From assembly GCA_964584165.1 (NCBI GenBank), contig CAZOYW010000006.1:1-64000 (forward strand): a stretch of DNA of 64,000 nucleotides. The letters are read 5' to 3'. This document shows positions 55,923 through 64,000 of the stretch, one piece after another; position 1 is the stretch's first letter, and every line of letters begins with the position of its first letter. The notes under the pieces are model-generated. The model was not told the origin of the DNA. It searched no databases and saw only the letters and a program-made list of their open reading frames with translations. Source of the DNA: CAZKCI01 sp964584165 (GTDB lineage Bacteria > Auribacterota > Erginobacteria > Erginobacterales > CAZKCI01). The translations under genes were made by a program, and so were the position numbers.

Positions 55923-58394
55923 TCCCCGATCAAGCCGATTTCGTCGGCCAGGCAGGGAGAGGACCATGATTACGCCGATCAACCCCGCGGCGGTCCAGGC
56001 CAGGCCGGGGCCGAGGGAGGGGGGGAGGAATTCCATCACGATCTCGCGGCTGCCGGGGCGGCACCAGACCCCCCTCTGGAGGTAATTGACCCGGTGGACG
56101 TCCTTGGCGCGTTCGTCCACCCGGACCTTCCAGCCGGGGTGATGGAGATCGGTGACCACCAGCATCGAGAGCTTTTTCACCTCCATCCGGAAGACCAGCC
56201 GGTGGGGGTCCGTCTCGTCGACGGAGAGGATGCGGTTGGATTCCTGGAGATCGTCGAAATGGGCCTTCCATTCGGCGTCGGAGAGTGGCGGGGGATGTGG
56301 GTAGAGGTGGGCGAAGGGGCGAACGTGCCAGACCTCCCGCGGGCAGTATCCGGCGGCGCGGAGGTCGAAGTTGAGGAGGGCAAACCTCTCCCGCTCCTCG
56401 TCCGCCACCACCCAGCGGTCCTGGAAATACCAACGCGGGAGGGGTTCCGGGAGAAGGCCGGCGTAGCAGCGCCCCGGCCCGGCGGGGATGGGCTGGGCCG
56501 GCGGGGCGAGGGGCGCTGCGGAAAGGAGGTAGCGGACGGACAGGTTCCGCCAGAAGTTCGACGCCCAGTCCCGGGGGACGAGCTCGCCCCCCGATCGGTC
56601 GGCGGCGCCGGAGAAGGCGGTGGCGGCGCGGCGGCCGACCGGGCCGAGCTCGAAACCAAGCGGGGACGCCGAGCCGAAGGCCCAGGCGAGGTTGTCGAAG
56701 GCGGAGCGGAAATATCCCCGGCGATAACGGTTCTCCAGGTCGGGGAAGGCGGCGGCGAAGGAAGCGGCCGCGCGATAAGCCGGATGGTCGGAAGGGCCTC
56801 GGTAGCGCGCGCCGAAGAGGTCGCCGGGGGGAAAGGCGGGAGCGGCGGAGCGGTAGAACCCACGGTAGGCTCCGAGCGCTATTTCCAGCAGGGCGAGAAG
56901 GAGGACGGCGGACGGGCGGAAACGAAGGGGGAGGAAGCGGACGGCGGCGAAGAAAGCGCCGGCCGCGGCCAACCCCGCGAAGAGGGCGAGAAGGAGACCG
57001 GAAACGGCGACGGCGGCGAGGCCGCGGAGGCCGGGGAAAACGAGGCCAAGGGCGGACCGGTAGGGCCAGAACAGGGCGAAAAGGACGATCCCGGCGAAGA
57101 CGGCCAGGATCTTCCCGATCCGGGAGGGAGACACGGCTTCCGGATGGCCGCGGAGGGACTGAAAAGAGAGGCCAAGGAGGAGCGACCAGGAGAAGGCGAG
57201 GAGAACGGGCGGCGAGGAGCCGAGGATGCGGTCGGGAGCGAGGAAGGCGAGTAAGGCGCCGGCGAGGAAGCAGAATATGGCGACGCCGGCCGCCGCCCCC
57301 GGTAGGCCCGCTCCCCCGACTCTGCTGTTGGATTGTAATATTGGAATGTCGGGGCAAGTGCGAGCGGGCGCGACGGCTCCCCTCCTCCGCCGGATAGAGA
57401 TGAGCCCGCTAGCGACGAGAAGGGCGGAGGCGATCCCGCCGGGGAGAGCGACCGACGGCCAGCGGCGGCCCAGGGCGAGGGCCGGCCCCCAGAGGCCATG
57501 ACCCGTATCGGCCCCAAAGATGCCGGGGACGAGGAAACCGGCGAGCGCGGCCGGGGAGAGGGGGAAGACGGGCGGGGGAGGCGCGGCGAGCTCGGCTTCC
57601 CGGACGAGGCGCAGCGACTCGGGGAGGCCGGCCCAGCGGATGCCGGAGAGGCACCCCCCAAGGACGAGCGCGGCGAAGGCGCCCCCGAGAGCGCGCCGGG
57701 CGGCGAGGCGGTCGGCGCGCCGGAGAAAGGCGAGAACGAGCGCCAGGCCGAAAACGGCGATCGAGAGGAAGACGCCGGCGGCCGCGGCGAGGTCGCCCCC
57801 CAGGCTGGAAAGGGCGGCGGCACCCGCAGCGGCGAGGAGGCGCCCGCGGCCGCCTTCCCGGGAGAAGAGGAGGAGGAAGAGGGCGGCGGCGGGGAGCCAG
57901 GCTAGGGAGAAGATCGCCGGCAACCGCCCGGTCTGGAGGGCGAAGACCGGCGAGAGCGACCAGGAAAGGGAGAGGAGGAGCGCGGGGGCGGGATCGAGGC
58001 GGAGCCCCCGGCGGGCGAGGGCGAAAGCGAAGAGGCAGGAGAGGAGGAGATGGGCGGCGAGCGGGAAGAGGTAGAGGGCCGGATAATCGGCGAAGGCCGA
58101 TCCGCTCCCCAGGAGGAGAAACGGCCAGTTCGGAGGATAGAGGGCGGCATGGGAAAGGCGCACGGACCAATCGACCGCCCCCGCCCCGACCGCCGGGTCA
58201 AACCAGGGATAGTGCCCCGCGCGGAGAAGGCGGGAGAGGAACAACTGCTGCGGATAGGAGAGGAGGGCGGCCTCGCCGGAGAAAGCGCCGGAAACGCCGC
58301 AGAGATAAGGGAGGAGAAAGATCAGAAGAAGGAGAGGGCCGATGAAGGTCCCGATCCAGCGGAGAGAAGAAGCCGTCGGGGCGCGAGGGGTCAT
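55908..58394 (-). CDS. YfhO-family GT-C membrane protein (3 of 3)
   Basis: The 828-residue polytopic protein has about twelve membrane segments. The N-terminal loop includes FSGEAALLSYPQQLFLSRLL and YPWFDPAVGAGAVDWSVR, comparable to the acidic first loop of the other YfhO proteins. The C-terminal beta domain has KLSMLVVTDLHHPGWKVRVD, AKDVHRVNYLQRGVWCRPGS and REIVMEFLPPSLG, nearly the same signature as at 36200. It is probably a polyprenyl-phosphate-sugar-dependent transferase. It lies upstream of the DPM1-like gene on the same strand, so the two may be a donor-making and transferring pair. Confidence 0.9.
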   Translation of the reverse strand: MTPRAPTASSLRWIGTFIGPLLLLIFLLPYLCGVSGAFSGEAALLSYPQQLFLSRLLRAGHYPWFDPAVGAGAVDWSVRLSHAALYPPNWPFLLLGSGSAFADYPALYLFPLAAHLLLSCLFAFALARRGLRLDPAPALLLSLSWSLSPVFALQTGRLPAIFSLAWLPAAALFLLLFSREGGRGRLLAAAGAAALSSLGGDLAAAAGVFLSIAVFGLALVLAFLRRADRLAARRALGGAFAALVLGGCLSGIRWAGLPESLRLVREAELAAPPPPVFPLSPAALAGFLVPGIFGADTGHGLWGPALALGRRWPSVALPGGIASALLVASGLISIRRRRGAVAPARTCPDIPILQSNSRVGGAGLPGAAAGVAIFCFLAGALLAFLAPDRILGSSPPVLLAFSWSLLLGLSFQSLRGHPEAVSPSRIGKILAVFAGIVLFALFWPYRSALGLVFPGLRGLAAVAVSGLLLALFAGLAAAGAFFAAVRFLPLRFRPSAVLLLALLEIALGAYRGFYRSAAPAFPPGDLFGARYRGPSDHPAYRAAASFAAAFPDLENRYRRGYFRSAFDNLAWAFGSASPLGFELGPVGRRAATAFSGAADRSGGELVPRDWASNFWRNLSVRYLLSAAPLAPPAQPIPAGPGRCYAGLLPEPLPRWYFQDRWVVADEERERFALLNFDLRAAGYCPREVWHVRPFAHLYPHPPPLSDAEWKAHFDDLQESNRILSVDETDPHRLVFRMEVKKLSMLVVTDLHHPGWKVRVDERAKDVHRVNYLQRGVWCRPGSREIVMEFLPPSLGPGLAWTAAGLIGVIMVLSLPGRRNRLDRGVGPQ

Positions 58395-58490
58395 GAGCGC
58401 TTATCGATCAGAGGCCGTTATTCCGCGCCCGGGCGACCGCGGTGGCCGAGATATCCACGCGGCAGACGGGGCGGCGGGCGGAGGCGGGCC

Positions 58491-59987
58491 TCATCGCTGC
58501 TCCGATGCGGGCCGGCGCGGGCGAGGGAGAAAACGCTTCCCCAGGCGGGCCGCCAGCACGCCCGCGAAGACGAGGAAGTAGGGCTCAAGCACGAAGCGGT
58601 GGCGCATGTTCTCGCCCATGGAGAGGAGACAGGTGACCGCCGTCCACCAGGCCGAGGTGTAGAGCATAAAAAGAAGGGTCGCGGCGCCGGGGTCGGGAGC
58701 GGCGGGAGGCCGGGAGCGGCGCAGGCGGCGGGCGGCCTCGACGGCTCCGAAGAAGAAGAGGAGGAGCCAGGCCGCGACGAGCCCCCAGGCGACCCGGTCG
58801 TCGGCCCAGCGAGTGCGGAACTCCTCCGGTTTCAAATAGAGCCGAGGGGGAGAGAAGCGACCGTAGAAGAGAACGTCGTAGAGGCGCACCGCCGAAGGGA
58901 TCGGCCAGTTTCCACCTTCGCTGAAGTAGTCGGCGGCGGGCTGGAAGTATCCCCGGACCGCAAAGGCGACGGAGCGCAGATAGAACTCGGGGCGGGACAG
59001 GAGGAGGCGCACCGAGTCGGTCGTGTAGCGCTTGTTGATGTGGAGATAGGCGATGTGGTTGAAGTTGACGTCCTTCCCGTCCGACTTGAACTCGCGGTCG
59101 AGGGCGGGAACGCCGGTCGGCGGCCAGCTCGTCCAGGCGGGGGGATAGTCCTTGAAGGGCTTCATGGTCGGGATGGGGGGGAGAAGGGATAGTTCCGAGA
59201 TGGCGCCGCCGGATTCCCGGACGAGCTGCTGCCGGATTGCCGCCGGCATGTAGCCCGCGACCACGTGGTAGAGCGTCGTCCCCATCGAGGAACTCGCCGC
59301 GGGGGAGCCGAAGAGGACGAGGTTTTTCGCGTAGAGAACCAGGACCAGGGCGGTGGGGAGGGCGGCGGCGGCGAGGACCCGTTTCCGCCGGGCGGGGAAG
59401 CGGAGGAAGAGCCAGAGGACGACCAGGAGGTACCAGGCGAGATGGAAGACGTTGCGGGTGAAGACCACGGCGGCGAGGAGGAGATAAAGGACGACGGCGT
59501 CGGCGCGGCGGCCGGAAGAGGCGAAGCGATGGAAAAAGAGGGCGCTGAAGGCCAAAAGGCCGGTGATGAGATAGGTGTCGAAGAGGTAGTTCTCGTAGAG
59601 GACGCAGGCAGGGCTCACCAGAAACCAGGAGACGAGGAGGGCGGAGAGGAGAGAGGAGACCCCGAACCTCCGGAGGAGGGCGAAGACGGCCCACCCCATG
59701 CCCAGGCCGAGGAGGCGGTGGAGAAAGGCGTAGGCTACGACCTCGCGGCCGGGGAAGGCCTTGAGGACCAGACCCAGGTAGAAATTGAACAGGGGAGGCT
59801 GGCAGTGGAGATAGACGAGGGATTCGCCGAGGCGGTTCCGGAGGAGGTCGGGGTCCAGGAACTGCTCGGCGTACTCGAGCGTCTGGGCGTCGAAGCGGAC
59901 GCCCAGGCGCGCGTAGACGACCCGGGACAGGATGAAGACGGCAACGAGCAGGGTAGGCCAACGGCCGGATTTCAGGGCGGCTCTCAC
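58491..59987 (-). CDS. GT39-like GT-C membrane glycosyltransferase
   Basis: The 498-residue protein has about eleven membrane segments. The N-terminal helix is followed by a periplasmic loop with RFDAQTLEYAEQFLDPDL and HCQPPLFNFYLGL, a pattern common in dolichol-phosphate-mannose-dependent (PMT/ArnT-like) transferases. Later it has LYHVVAGYMPAAI and the C-terminal ENMRHRFVLEPYFLVFAG, a typical GT39 end with the R-x-R-F-x-x-P arrangement. The start is GTG at 59987, overlapping the upstream sulfatase-like gene by four bases (GTGA). That rules out the much longer frame and shows co-translation. Confidence 0.85.
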   Translation of the reverse strand: MRAALKSGRWPTLLVAVFILSRVVYARLGVRFDAQTLEYAEQFLDPDLLRNRLGESLVYLHCQPPLFNFYLGLVLKAFPGREVVAYAFLHRLLGLGMGWAVFALLRRFGVSSLLSALLVSWFLVSPACVLYENYLFDTYLITGLLAFSALFFHRFASSGRRADAVVLYLLLAAVVFTRNVFHLAWYLLVVLWLFLRFPARRKRVLAAAALPTALVLVLYAKNLVLFGSPAASSSMGTTLYHVVAGYMPAAIRQQLVRESGGAISELSLLPPIPTMKPFKDYPPAWTSWPPTGVPALDREFKSDGKDVNFNHIAYLHINKRYTTDSVRLLLSRPEFYLRSVAFAVRGYFQPAADYFSEGGNWPIPSAVRLYDVLFYGRFSPPRLYLKPEEFRTRWADDRVAWGLVAAWLLLFFFGAVEAARRLRRSRPPAAPDPGAATLLFMLYTSAWWTAVTCLLSMGENMRHRFVLEPYFLVFAGVLAARLGKRFLPRPRRPASEQR

Positions 59988-61402
59988 TTGAGATAGCCGA
60001 GGGCCCTGAGCTTCTCCCGGGCTTCCGGGGTCCACCGCTGCTCGCGGCGCTGGTAAGAAAAGCGCGGAGTGATCCGAAGCCATTCCTCCAGCGCCCCTTC
60101 CAGGGCGGCGGCGCGCTCCGAGCCGCCGGGCAGGAGGTCGTTCGCCTCGTCCGGGTCCCGCGCGATGTCGAAGAGATGGCGCTCGCCCGCGTTCGACTCC
60201 CCTCCCCCGCGAATCAGGCGGCTCCCGTTCCGGAGGAGGCTCTGGAGACGCGGGGCTTCCTCCTCCTCGAGTTCGCAGGCCAGCGGCCGGGAAGGCCGCG
60301 GGGCGGACCCGGAGAGGCGATCTAGTTGACTCACGCCCTGCAGCCCGGGCGGCGGGGGGATCTTCAGGCAATCCAGAATGGTGGGGTAGATATCGAGTAT
60401 GGAGGCCGGATCGCCGACCACCTTGCCCGCCCACTCCCCCTGCGGATCGGCCAGGATCAGGGGGATCCGCACCGACTGGGCATAGAGCGTCCTCCCGTGG
60501 GCGAGCCGGCCGTGTTCCAGGAACTCCTCGCCGTGGTCGGCGTGGAGAATGACCAACGTTTCGCCGGAGGGCAGAACCTCGGAGAAGAGCCGGCGGATGA
60601 AGTCGTCGGTGTAGGCGATCTCGCTGTCGTAGAGATCGACGAGCGTCTCCCGGCGGGCGGGGTCGTCACGGACGCCGGACTTCGAACCGTCGATATCGTC
60701 GTCGAAGTTGGACGCGTTCAGGGCCGGGTCGCCGATCAGGGCGGGGTGGCGGGCGTACTCTTCGATCCAGGGGGAGCGAGGGGTGTAGGGGGCGTGGGGG
60801 TCATAGTAGAAGATCCAGAGGAAGAAGGGGCGCTCCCGGCGAAGCCGCTCCCGCAGGGACAGCAGACGGCGGTGGACCGCGTCGGCGTCCATCAGGTCGC
60901 CGGTCTCGATGAAGACGTCGAAGCCCTGGTCGCTTCCCGTCCAGACCCCGGCCTGGGGGTTGGCGGAGACGCCGAAGGCGGCGTAGCCGTTCGCCTTCAG
61001 GGTCTCGGCCAGGGTGACGAAGGAGGGATCGATTTTGATCGGCCAGCGGGTGCCGTCGGTGGCGATCAGGTCGGTGGTGACGACGCCGTGGCTGCGGGGA
61101 TGGAGGCCGGTGAAGAGGGAGGCCATCGCCGGGCGGGTCCAGGAGGTCACCGACCAGCAGTCGGTGAAGCGGGCGCCCCGGGCGGCCAGGGAGTCGATGA
61201 AGGGTGAGGTCTTCCTCCCATAGCCGTAGGCGGAGAGGTGATCCGGACGGAGCGTGTCGACGCTGATCAGGACGACGTTGGGTCGCGGAGGGGTTCGGCC
61301 GCAGGAGGCCAGGAACAGGGCGAAAAGCGGAACCCAGGCGGCCGGTCGCCGGAGGAGCGAGCGCGCGAGCGGAAGGAGAGCAAACCGGGGCGATCGTTGC
61401 AT
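59984..61402 (-). CDS. Sulfatase-like (alkaline phosphatase superfamily) lipoprotein
   Basis: The 472-residue protein has a lipobox signal (LFLASC) and one AP-superfamily domain: NVVLISVDTLRPDHLSAYG (metal-binding DD-type start), WTRPAMASLFTG where sulfatases have C/S-x-P-x-R, FYYDPHAPYTPR, VILHADHGEEFLEHG and LAHGRTLY. The threonine before R-P is a possible nucleophile and formylglycine is not possible. The protein ends EKLRALGYLK, a tail seen in many sulfatase-like proteins. It overlaps the GT39-like gene, so the two probably act on the same glycan. Whether it is a hydrolase or a transferase is unknown. Confidence 0.88.
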   Translation of the reverse strand: MQRSPRFALLPLARSLLRRPAAWVPLFALFLASCGRTPPRPNVVLISVDTLRPDHLSAYGYGRKTSPFIDSLAARGARFTDCWSVTSWTRPAMASLFTGLHPRSHGVVTTDLIATDGTRWPIKIDPSFVTLAETLKANGYAAFGVSANPQAGVWTGSDQGFDVFIETGDLMDADAVHRRLLSLRERLRRERPFFLWIFYYDPHAPYTPRSPWIEEYARHPALIGDPALNASNFDDDIDGSKSGVRDDPARRETLVDLYDSEIAYTDDFIRRLFSEVLPSGETLVILHADHGEEFLEHGRLAHGRTLYAQSVRIPLILADPQGEWAGKVVGDPASILDIYPTILDCLKIPPPPGLQGVSQLDRLSGSAPRPSRPLACELEEEEAPRLQSLLRNGSRLIRGGGESNAGERHLFDIARDPDEANDLLPGGSERAAALEGALEEWLRITPRFSYQRREQRWTPEAREKLRALGYLK

Positions 61403-61409
61403 GCGAGCC

Positions 61410-61931
61410 TCACTCCCCCGCCGTACGGTCCCGCTCCGAGAGGATGGGACGCCGCACAGGCCAGTGGATCCCGAAGGCCGGGTCGTCCCAGCGGAAGGTC
61501 GCCTGGGCGGCGCGGTCGTAGTAGCCGGACTGCTTGTAGTGGAAGATGGCCTTGTCGCTCAGGACAAGATGGGCCACGCCGTGGCCGGGCGGGACGAGGA
61601 CCTGGAGGTGGTTGGCGTCGGAGAGGGTGAAGGCCTCCCAGAGGCCGAAGTCCGAGCGGGACCGGTCGCAGACGGCCACCACCAGGTAGAACTTCCCGTA
61701 GAGGCAGTCGACCAGCTTCCAGATCCGGGGGTCGGCGTGGATCCCGCGGAGCACGCGGCGGGAGGAGACGGAGATGTCGTCCTGGACGAAACGCGCCGCG
61801 ACGCCGGCCCGGCGGTAGAGCTCTTCGTTGTAGGTCTCGACGTAGACCCCCCGGTGGTCCCGGAAGACCGTCGGGGGAACGATCACCTTCACCCCCGGCA
61901 GCTCCGTCGGCTTCACGAGTAGCTCCGCCAT
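61410..61931 (-). CDS. RmlC-like dTDP-sugar 3,5-epimerase family protein
   Basis: The 173-residue cupin has the RmlC/RfbC pattern: FRDHRGVYVETYNEELY, VQDDISVSSRRVLRGIHAD with the catalytic histidine, WKLVDCLYGKFYLVVAVC, DRSRSDFG and VLVPPGHGVAHLVLSD. HYKQSGYYD and WDDPAFGIHWPV finish it. It epimerises or dehydrates nucleotide-activated 4-keto-6-deoxy sugars. The exact sugar is unknown because no rmlA, rmlB or rmlD is in the window. The ATG at 61931 gives the family start MAELLVKPTELPGV; the longer frame adds unrelated residues. It lies 7 bp downstream of no same-strand gene but directly upstream of the sulfatase-like gene. Confidence 0.85.
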   Translation of the reverse strand: MAELLVKPTELPGVKVIVPPTVFRDHRGVYVETYNEELYRRAGVAARFVQDDISVSSRRVLRGIHADPRIWKLVDCLYGKFYLVVAVCDRSRSDFGLWEAFTLSDANHLQVLVPPGHGVAHLVLSDKAIFHYKQSGYYDRAAQATFRWDDPAFGIHWPVRRPILSERDRTAGE

Positions 61932-62149
61932 GTCATCCTCCTGCCCGCCCCGGTCCGGGCGGAGCTCGGTTAAGGGCCGCTCAGCCACGGGTCAGCCGCT
62001 GGAAAGCCCGAACGGACGGGTTGGGGCGGACGGGGCAATAGATCGCCACCAGGATGCGCCGGCGGAGGGCAACGAATACCCGCCGGCATTCGGAGTCGAT
62101 CATGCTTGAGGCTTCTTCCGCCCCCCCGCGCTCCCGCGCCGCCCGACGA

Positions 62150-63088
62150 TCAGCCCGCCGCCGCGTAGTCCAGGACGGTAGAAACGATCTTCTTCCGGTC
62201 CAGGCCGTAGAGGGACTGGAGGTTGGACCGGCCACCGTACTTGTAGCAGTAGCCCCGGGACATGTCCAAGCCGATCCGGAGGACGGGGAACCCCTTCCCC
62301 CCCTCGGCCAGGGCCTCGAGGACGGCGCTGCCGAAGCCGCCCGGGAGGGTGTGCTCCTCCAGGGTGACCGCCCGCGGGCAGCCGGCGAGGGCCCGGCGAA
62401 GGGCGCCGGGATCGAGGGGGAGGGCGAAGGCGTCGATCACCCGCGCTGAGATCCCCTTCTTCTCCAGGTCCTCCGCCGCCTCCAGGGCCCGGTGGACCAT
62501 GTTGCCGGTGGCGACCAGGGCGATCCCCTTCCCTTCTCGGAGCACGGCCAGTCCGGAGGAGTAGTCGGCGTCCTCCCGGTAGAGCGCGGGGAGGCGCTGG
62601 CGGTCGAGGCGAACGTAGTGGGGGTGCTTCATCTCCCGGGAGAGACCGGCGAAGGCGGCAGCCATCACGCTGTCAGTCATCGTGTAGACCCGCAGGTGGG
62701 GGAGGATCCGCATGACCGAGATGTCCTCGATCGTGTGGTGGGTGGGGCCGGAGTCGTCGTAGCTCAGCCCCGCCCCCACCCCGACCACCGTCACGGGGAG
62801 GTTCATCCCGGCCAGGTAGATCTTGATCTGCTCGAAGCAGCGGTAGGTGATGAAGGGGGCGATGGCGTAGGCGTAGACCTTCTTCCCCTCCAGGGCCAGT
62901 CCGGCGGCGACCAGGATCGTGTTCTGCTCCGCGATCCCGACGTTGACGAACTGGGCGGGGAGCTTCCGGCGGAACTGGTCGAGGGCCGGGGCGGCCATGT
63001 CGGCGGAGACGATCATCACGTTTTCGTCGGCCGCGGCCTGCTCGAAGACCCGGTTCCAGAAGGCGTCTCTCTGGGTCGGCGGTTTCAT
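62150..63088 (-). CDS. Transketolase-like subunit, C-terminal part
   Basis: The 312-residue protein corresponds to the pyrimidine-binding and C-terminal domains of transketolase. It has VNVGIAEQNTILVAAGLALE with the conserved glutamate, YAYAIAPFITYRCFEQIK, GVGAGLSYDDSGPTHHTIED and RVIDAFALPLD. Split transketolases are common in archaea and in surface-polysaccharide clusters. It needs the next upstream gene as partner; the two stand with no space between (ATG at 63088, stop at 63089). The pair could make a ketose or branched sugar for the glycan locus or serve the pentose phosphate pathway. Confidence 0.9.
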   Translation of the reverse strand: MKPPTQRDAFWNRVFEQAAADENVMIVSADMAAPALDQFRRKLPAQFVNVGIAEQNTILVAAGLALEGKKVYAYAIAPFITYRCFEQIKIYLAGMNLPVTVVGVGAGLSYDDSGPTHHTIEDISVMRILPHLRVYTMTDSVMAAAFAGLSREMKHPHYVRLDRQRLPALYREDADYSSGLAVLREGKGIALVATGNMVHRALEAAEDLEKKGISARVIDAFALPLDPGALRRALAGCPRAVTLEEHTLPGGFGSAVLEALAEGGKGFPVLRIGLDMSRGYCYKYGGRSNLQSLYGLDRKKIVSTVLDYAAAG

Positions 63089-63919
63089 CTAGGGCTTCCC
63101 CTGACCGAGCTCTTCCCGGACCCGGGCCGCCTCCGCCACGGTGGGGGCTCGGGAATGCCACATGGGATCATCGCAGATGAAAGGCGCCCCCTTCCCCTTC
63201 ACGGTGTCGGCGATGACGACCAGGGGGAAGGCGGAGCGGCGGGAGCGGACGCCTTTCAGGGCGCAGAAGATCTCATCGAAGCTATGGCCGTCGATCCGCT
63301 TCACGTTCCACCCGAAGGAGCGCCACTTGTCGGCGAGGGGCTCGAGGGCGACGATGTTCTCGGTGAACTCGGTGGCGCAGAGAAAGTTGCGGTCCACGAT
63401 CGCCACCAGGTTGTTCAGCTGGTAATGGCTGGCGAACATGGCCGTCTCCCAGACCGATCCCTCGTAGCACTCCCCGTCTCCGAGGAGGGCGAAGACCAGG
63501 TGGAGCTCGCGGTTCCGCTTGGCCGCCAGGGCCATCCCGGCGGCGATCCCGAAGCCGTTTCCCAGCGACCCCGAGGTGATCTCGGTGCCGGGGACGTCGT
63601 GCTGGAGGTGGACGCCGATCTTCCCGTCGCACTGGATGAAGCGCTTGAGGTCGTCCTTGGAGAAAAACCCCAGGTCGGCCAGGACGGGGTAGAGGATGAC
63701 GCTGGCCTGGCCCTTGGAGAGGATGAAGCGGTCGCGCTCCTTCCAGTGCGGGTTGCCGGGGTCGCAGCGGATGATCCCCCCGTGGAAGAGGGCGACCAGG
63801 ATCTCGGTGCAGGAGAAGGCGGAGGTGACGTGGCCGGTCCCGGCCGGCGTGCACATGTCCAGAATCAGGTGGCGGATATACTTCGCCTTGGCTTCCAGGT
63901 CGTTGATGGAATTTTTCAC
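63089..63919 (-). CDS. Transketolase-like subunit, N-terminal (ThDP-binding) part
   Basis: The 276-residue protein is the thiamine-diphosphate-binding half of transketolase. It has HVTSAFSCTEILVALFHGGI, RDRFILSKGQASVILYPVLA, LLGDGECYEGSVWETAMFAS with the GDG and the following LNNLVAIVDRN (GDG-x25-30-N), and KRIDGHSFDEIF. The C-terminal half is the adjacent gene, and together they equal a full transketolase apart from the linker. The start is GTG at 63919 with GAGGAG upstream. An inferred role is sugar backbone synthesis for the envelope glycan. Confidence 0.92.
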   Translation of the reverse strand: MKNSINDLEAKAKYIRHLILDMCTPAGTGHVTSAFSCTEILVALFHGGIIRCDPGNPHWKERDRFILSKGQASVILYPVLADLGFFSKDDLKRFIQCDGKIGVHLQHDVPGTEITSGSLGNGFGIAAGMALAAKRNRELHLVFALLGDGECYEGSVWETAMFASHYQLNNLVAIVDRNFLCATEFTENIVALEPLADKWRSFGWNVKRIDGHSFDEIFCALKGVRSRRSAFPLVVIADTVKGKGAPFICDDPMWHSRAPTVAEAARVREELGQGKP

Positions 63920-64000
63920 GGTTACTCCTCGGTCGCCGGTCGTCCCCCCCTCGCGGCGGAGTGAAGGTTCAGGCCGGGCGCTCGAGCAGGCGGCGAGGGA
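63920..64000 (-). other. Right edge of window, possible 3' end of an upstream gene
   Basis: One minus-strand frame reads RRLLERPA and then TGA (stop at about 63971-63969). This could be the C-terminus of a gene that begins beyond the window. Another frame runs through to near the transketolase start without a stop before it. There is too little sequence to choose. Confidence 0.25.

Noticed and set aside
58491..60434. A 647-residue version of the GT39-like protein
   Set aside because: The first 149 residues are the shadow of the sulfatase-like gene; the GTG at 59987 overlaps that gene's stop in the usual coupled manner.
61981..62235. Small minus-strand frame between the epimerase and transketolase genes
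   Set aside because: It begins inside the transketolase gene in another frame, lacks an RBS and has arginine-rich shadow-like composition.

Overview
The window is a 64 kb piece of a high-GC chromosome from an uncultivated Gram-negative bacterium, probably a metagenome scaffold because it holds two runs of exactly 100 N. LpxD, many lipobox signal peptides and TlpA-type and DUF1573 exported proteins point to an outer membrane. Five radical SAM enzymes, a 2[4Fe-4S] ferredoxin and a NapH-like iron-sulfur membrane protein point to an anaerobic or microaerophilic life. The phylum cannot be fixed from this sequence. No rRNA, tRNA, CRISPR array, transposase or phage gene was found.

Layout. (1) 0-9.2 kb: housekeeping genes (ftsH, tilS, queuosine nucleosidase, LMW phosphatase, THUMP methyltransferase), small membrane proteins, an anti-sigma-like protein and a lipase-fold hydrolase. 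Both assembly gaps are here; the one at 7987-8086 is flanked by an exact 55-bp duplication and is almost certainly artificial. (2) 9.3-17.8 kb: a GT39-like transferase, two radical SAM genes (one Tes-like), a Ski2-like helicase, dcd, a phosphoribosyltransferase-like protein and a zinc-ribbon protein. (3) 17.9-29.3 kb: mostly exported proteins, including a lone SecDF-P1-head domain, a transglutaminase-like protein, a DUF4091 lipoprotein, DUF1573, the TlpA / CXXC micro-protein / Fe-S operon, a ferredoxin, a HEAT lipoprotein and a PA2779-PA2778-TPR operon. An archaeal-type class I aldolase lies among them. (4) 29.3-34.3 kb: a 1044-residue fusion of a fucokinase-like GHMP domain to a UDPGP-family nucleotidyltransferase, then lpxD and nth. 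(5) 34.4-64 kb: an envelope glycan or glycolipid region with three YfhO-type GT-C proteins, another GT-C protein, two GT2 enzymes, a polytopic membrane protein, an FAD oxidoreductase, four alkaline-phosphatase-superfamily domains in three proteins, three radical SAM enzymes, an RmlC-like epimerase and a split transketolase.

How the genes may work together (inference). The DPM1-like GT2 at 54.9 kb could load a polyprenyl phosphate with sugar, and the YfhO-type and GT39-like membrane enzymes could transfer it outside the inner membrane, as in the CsbB/GtcA/YfhO systems of Firmicutes. The sulfatase-like proteins lack the C/S-x-P-x-R formylglycine motif, so they may act as phospho-group transferases or hydrolases on the same glycan. 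The SPASM and B12-type radical SAM enzymes lack RiPP precursors nearby and may modify lipid or sugar parts. The RmlC-like protein and split transketolase suggest synthesis of an unusual sugar.

The most unusual feature at DNA level is a set of short degenerate tandem repeats, mostly with a 7-nt period, in nearly every intergenic space. Read on one strand, most units fit GTR followed by 4-5 nt (GTGATCA, GTGAATG, GTGAACC, GTGTCAG, GTGTAAC). Several arrays begin exactly at gene stop codons, and at 51.25 kb the repeat encodes the last residues and stop of a protein.
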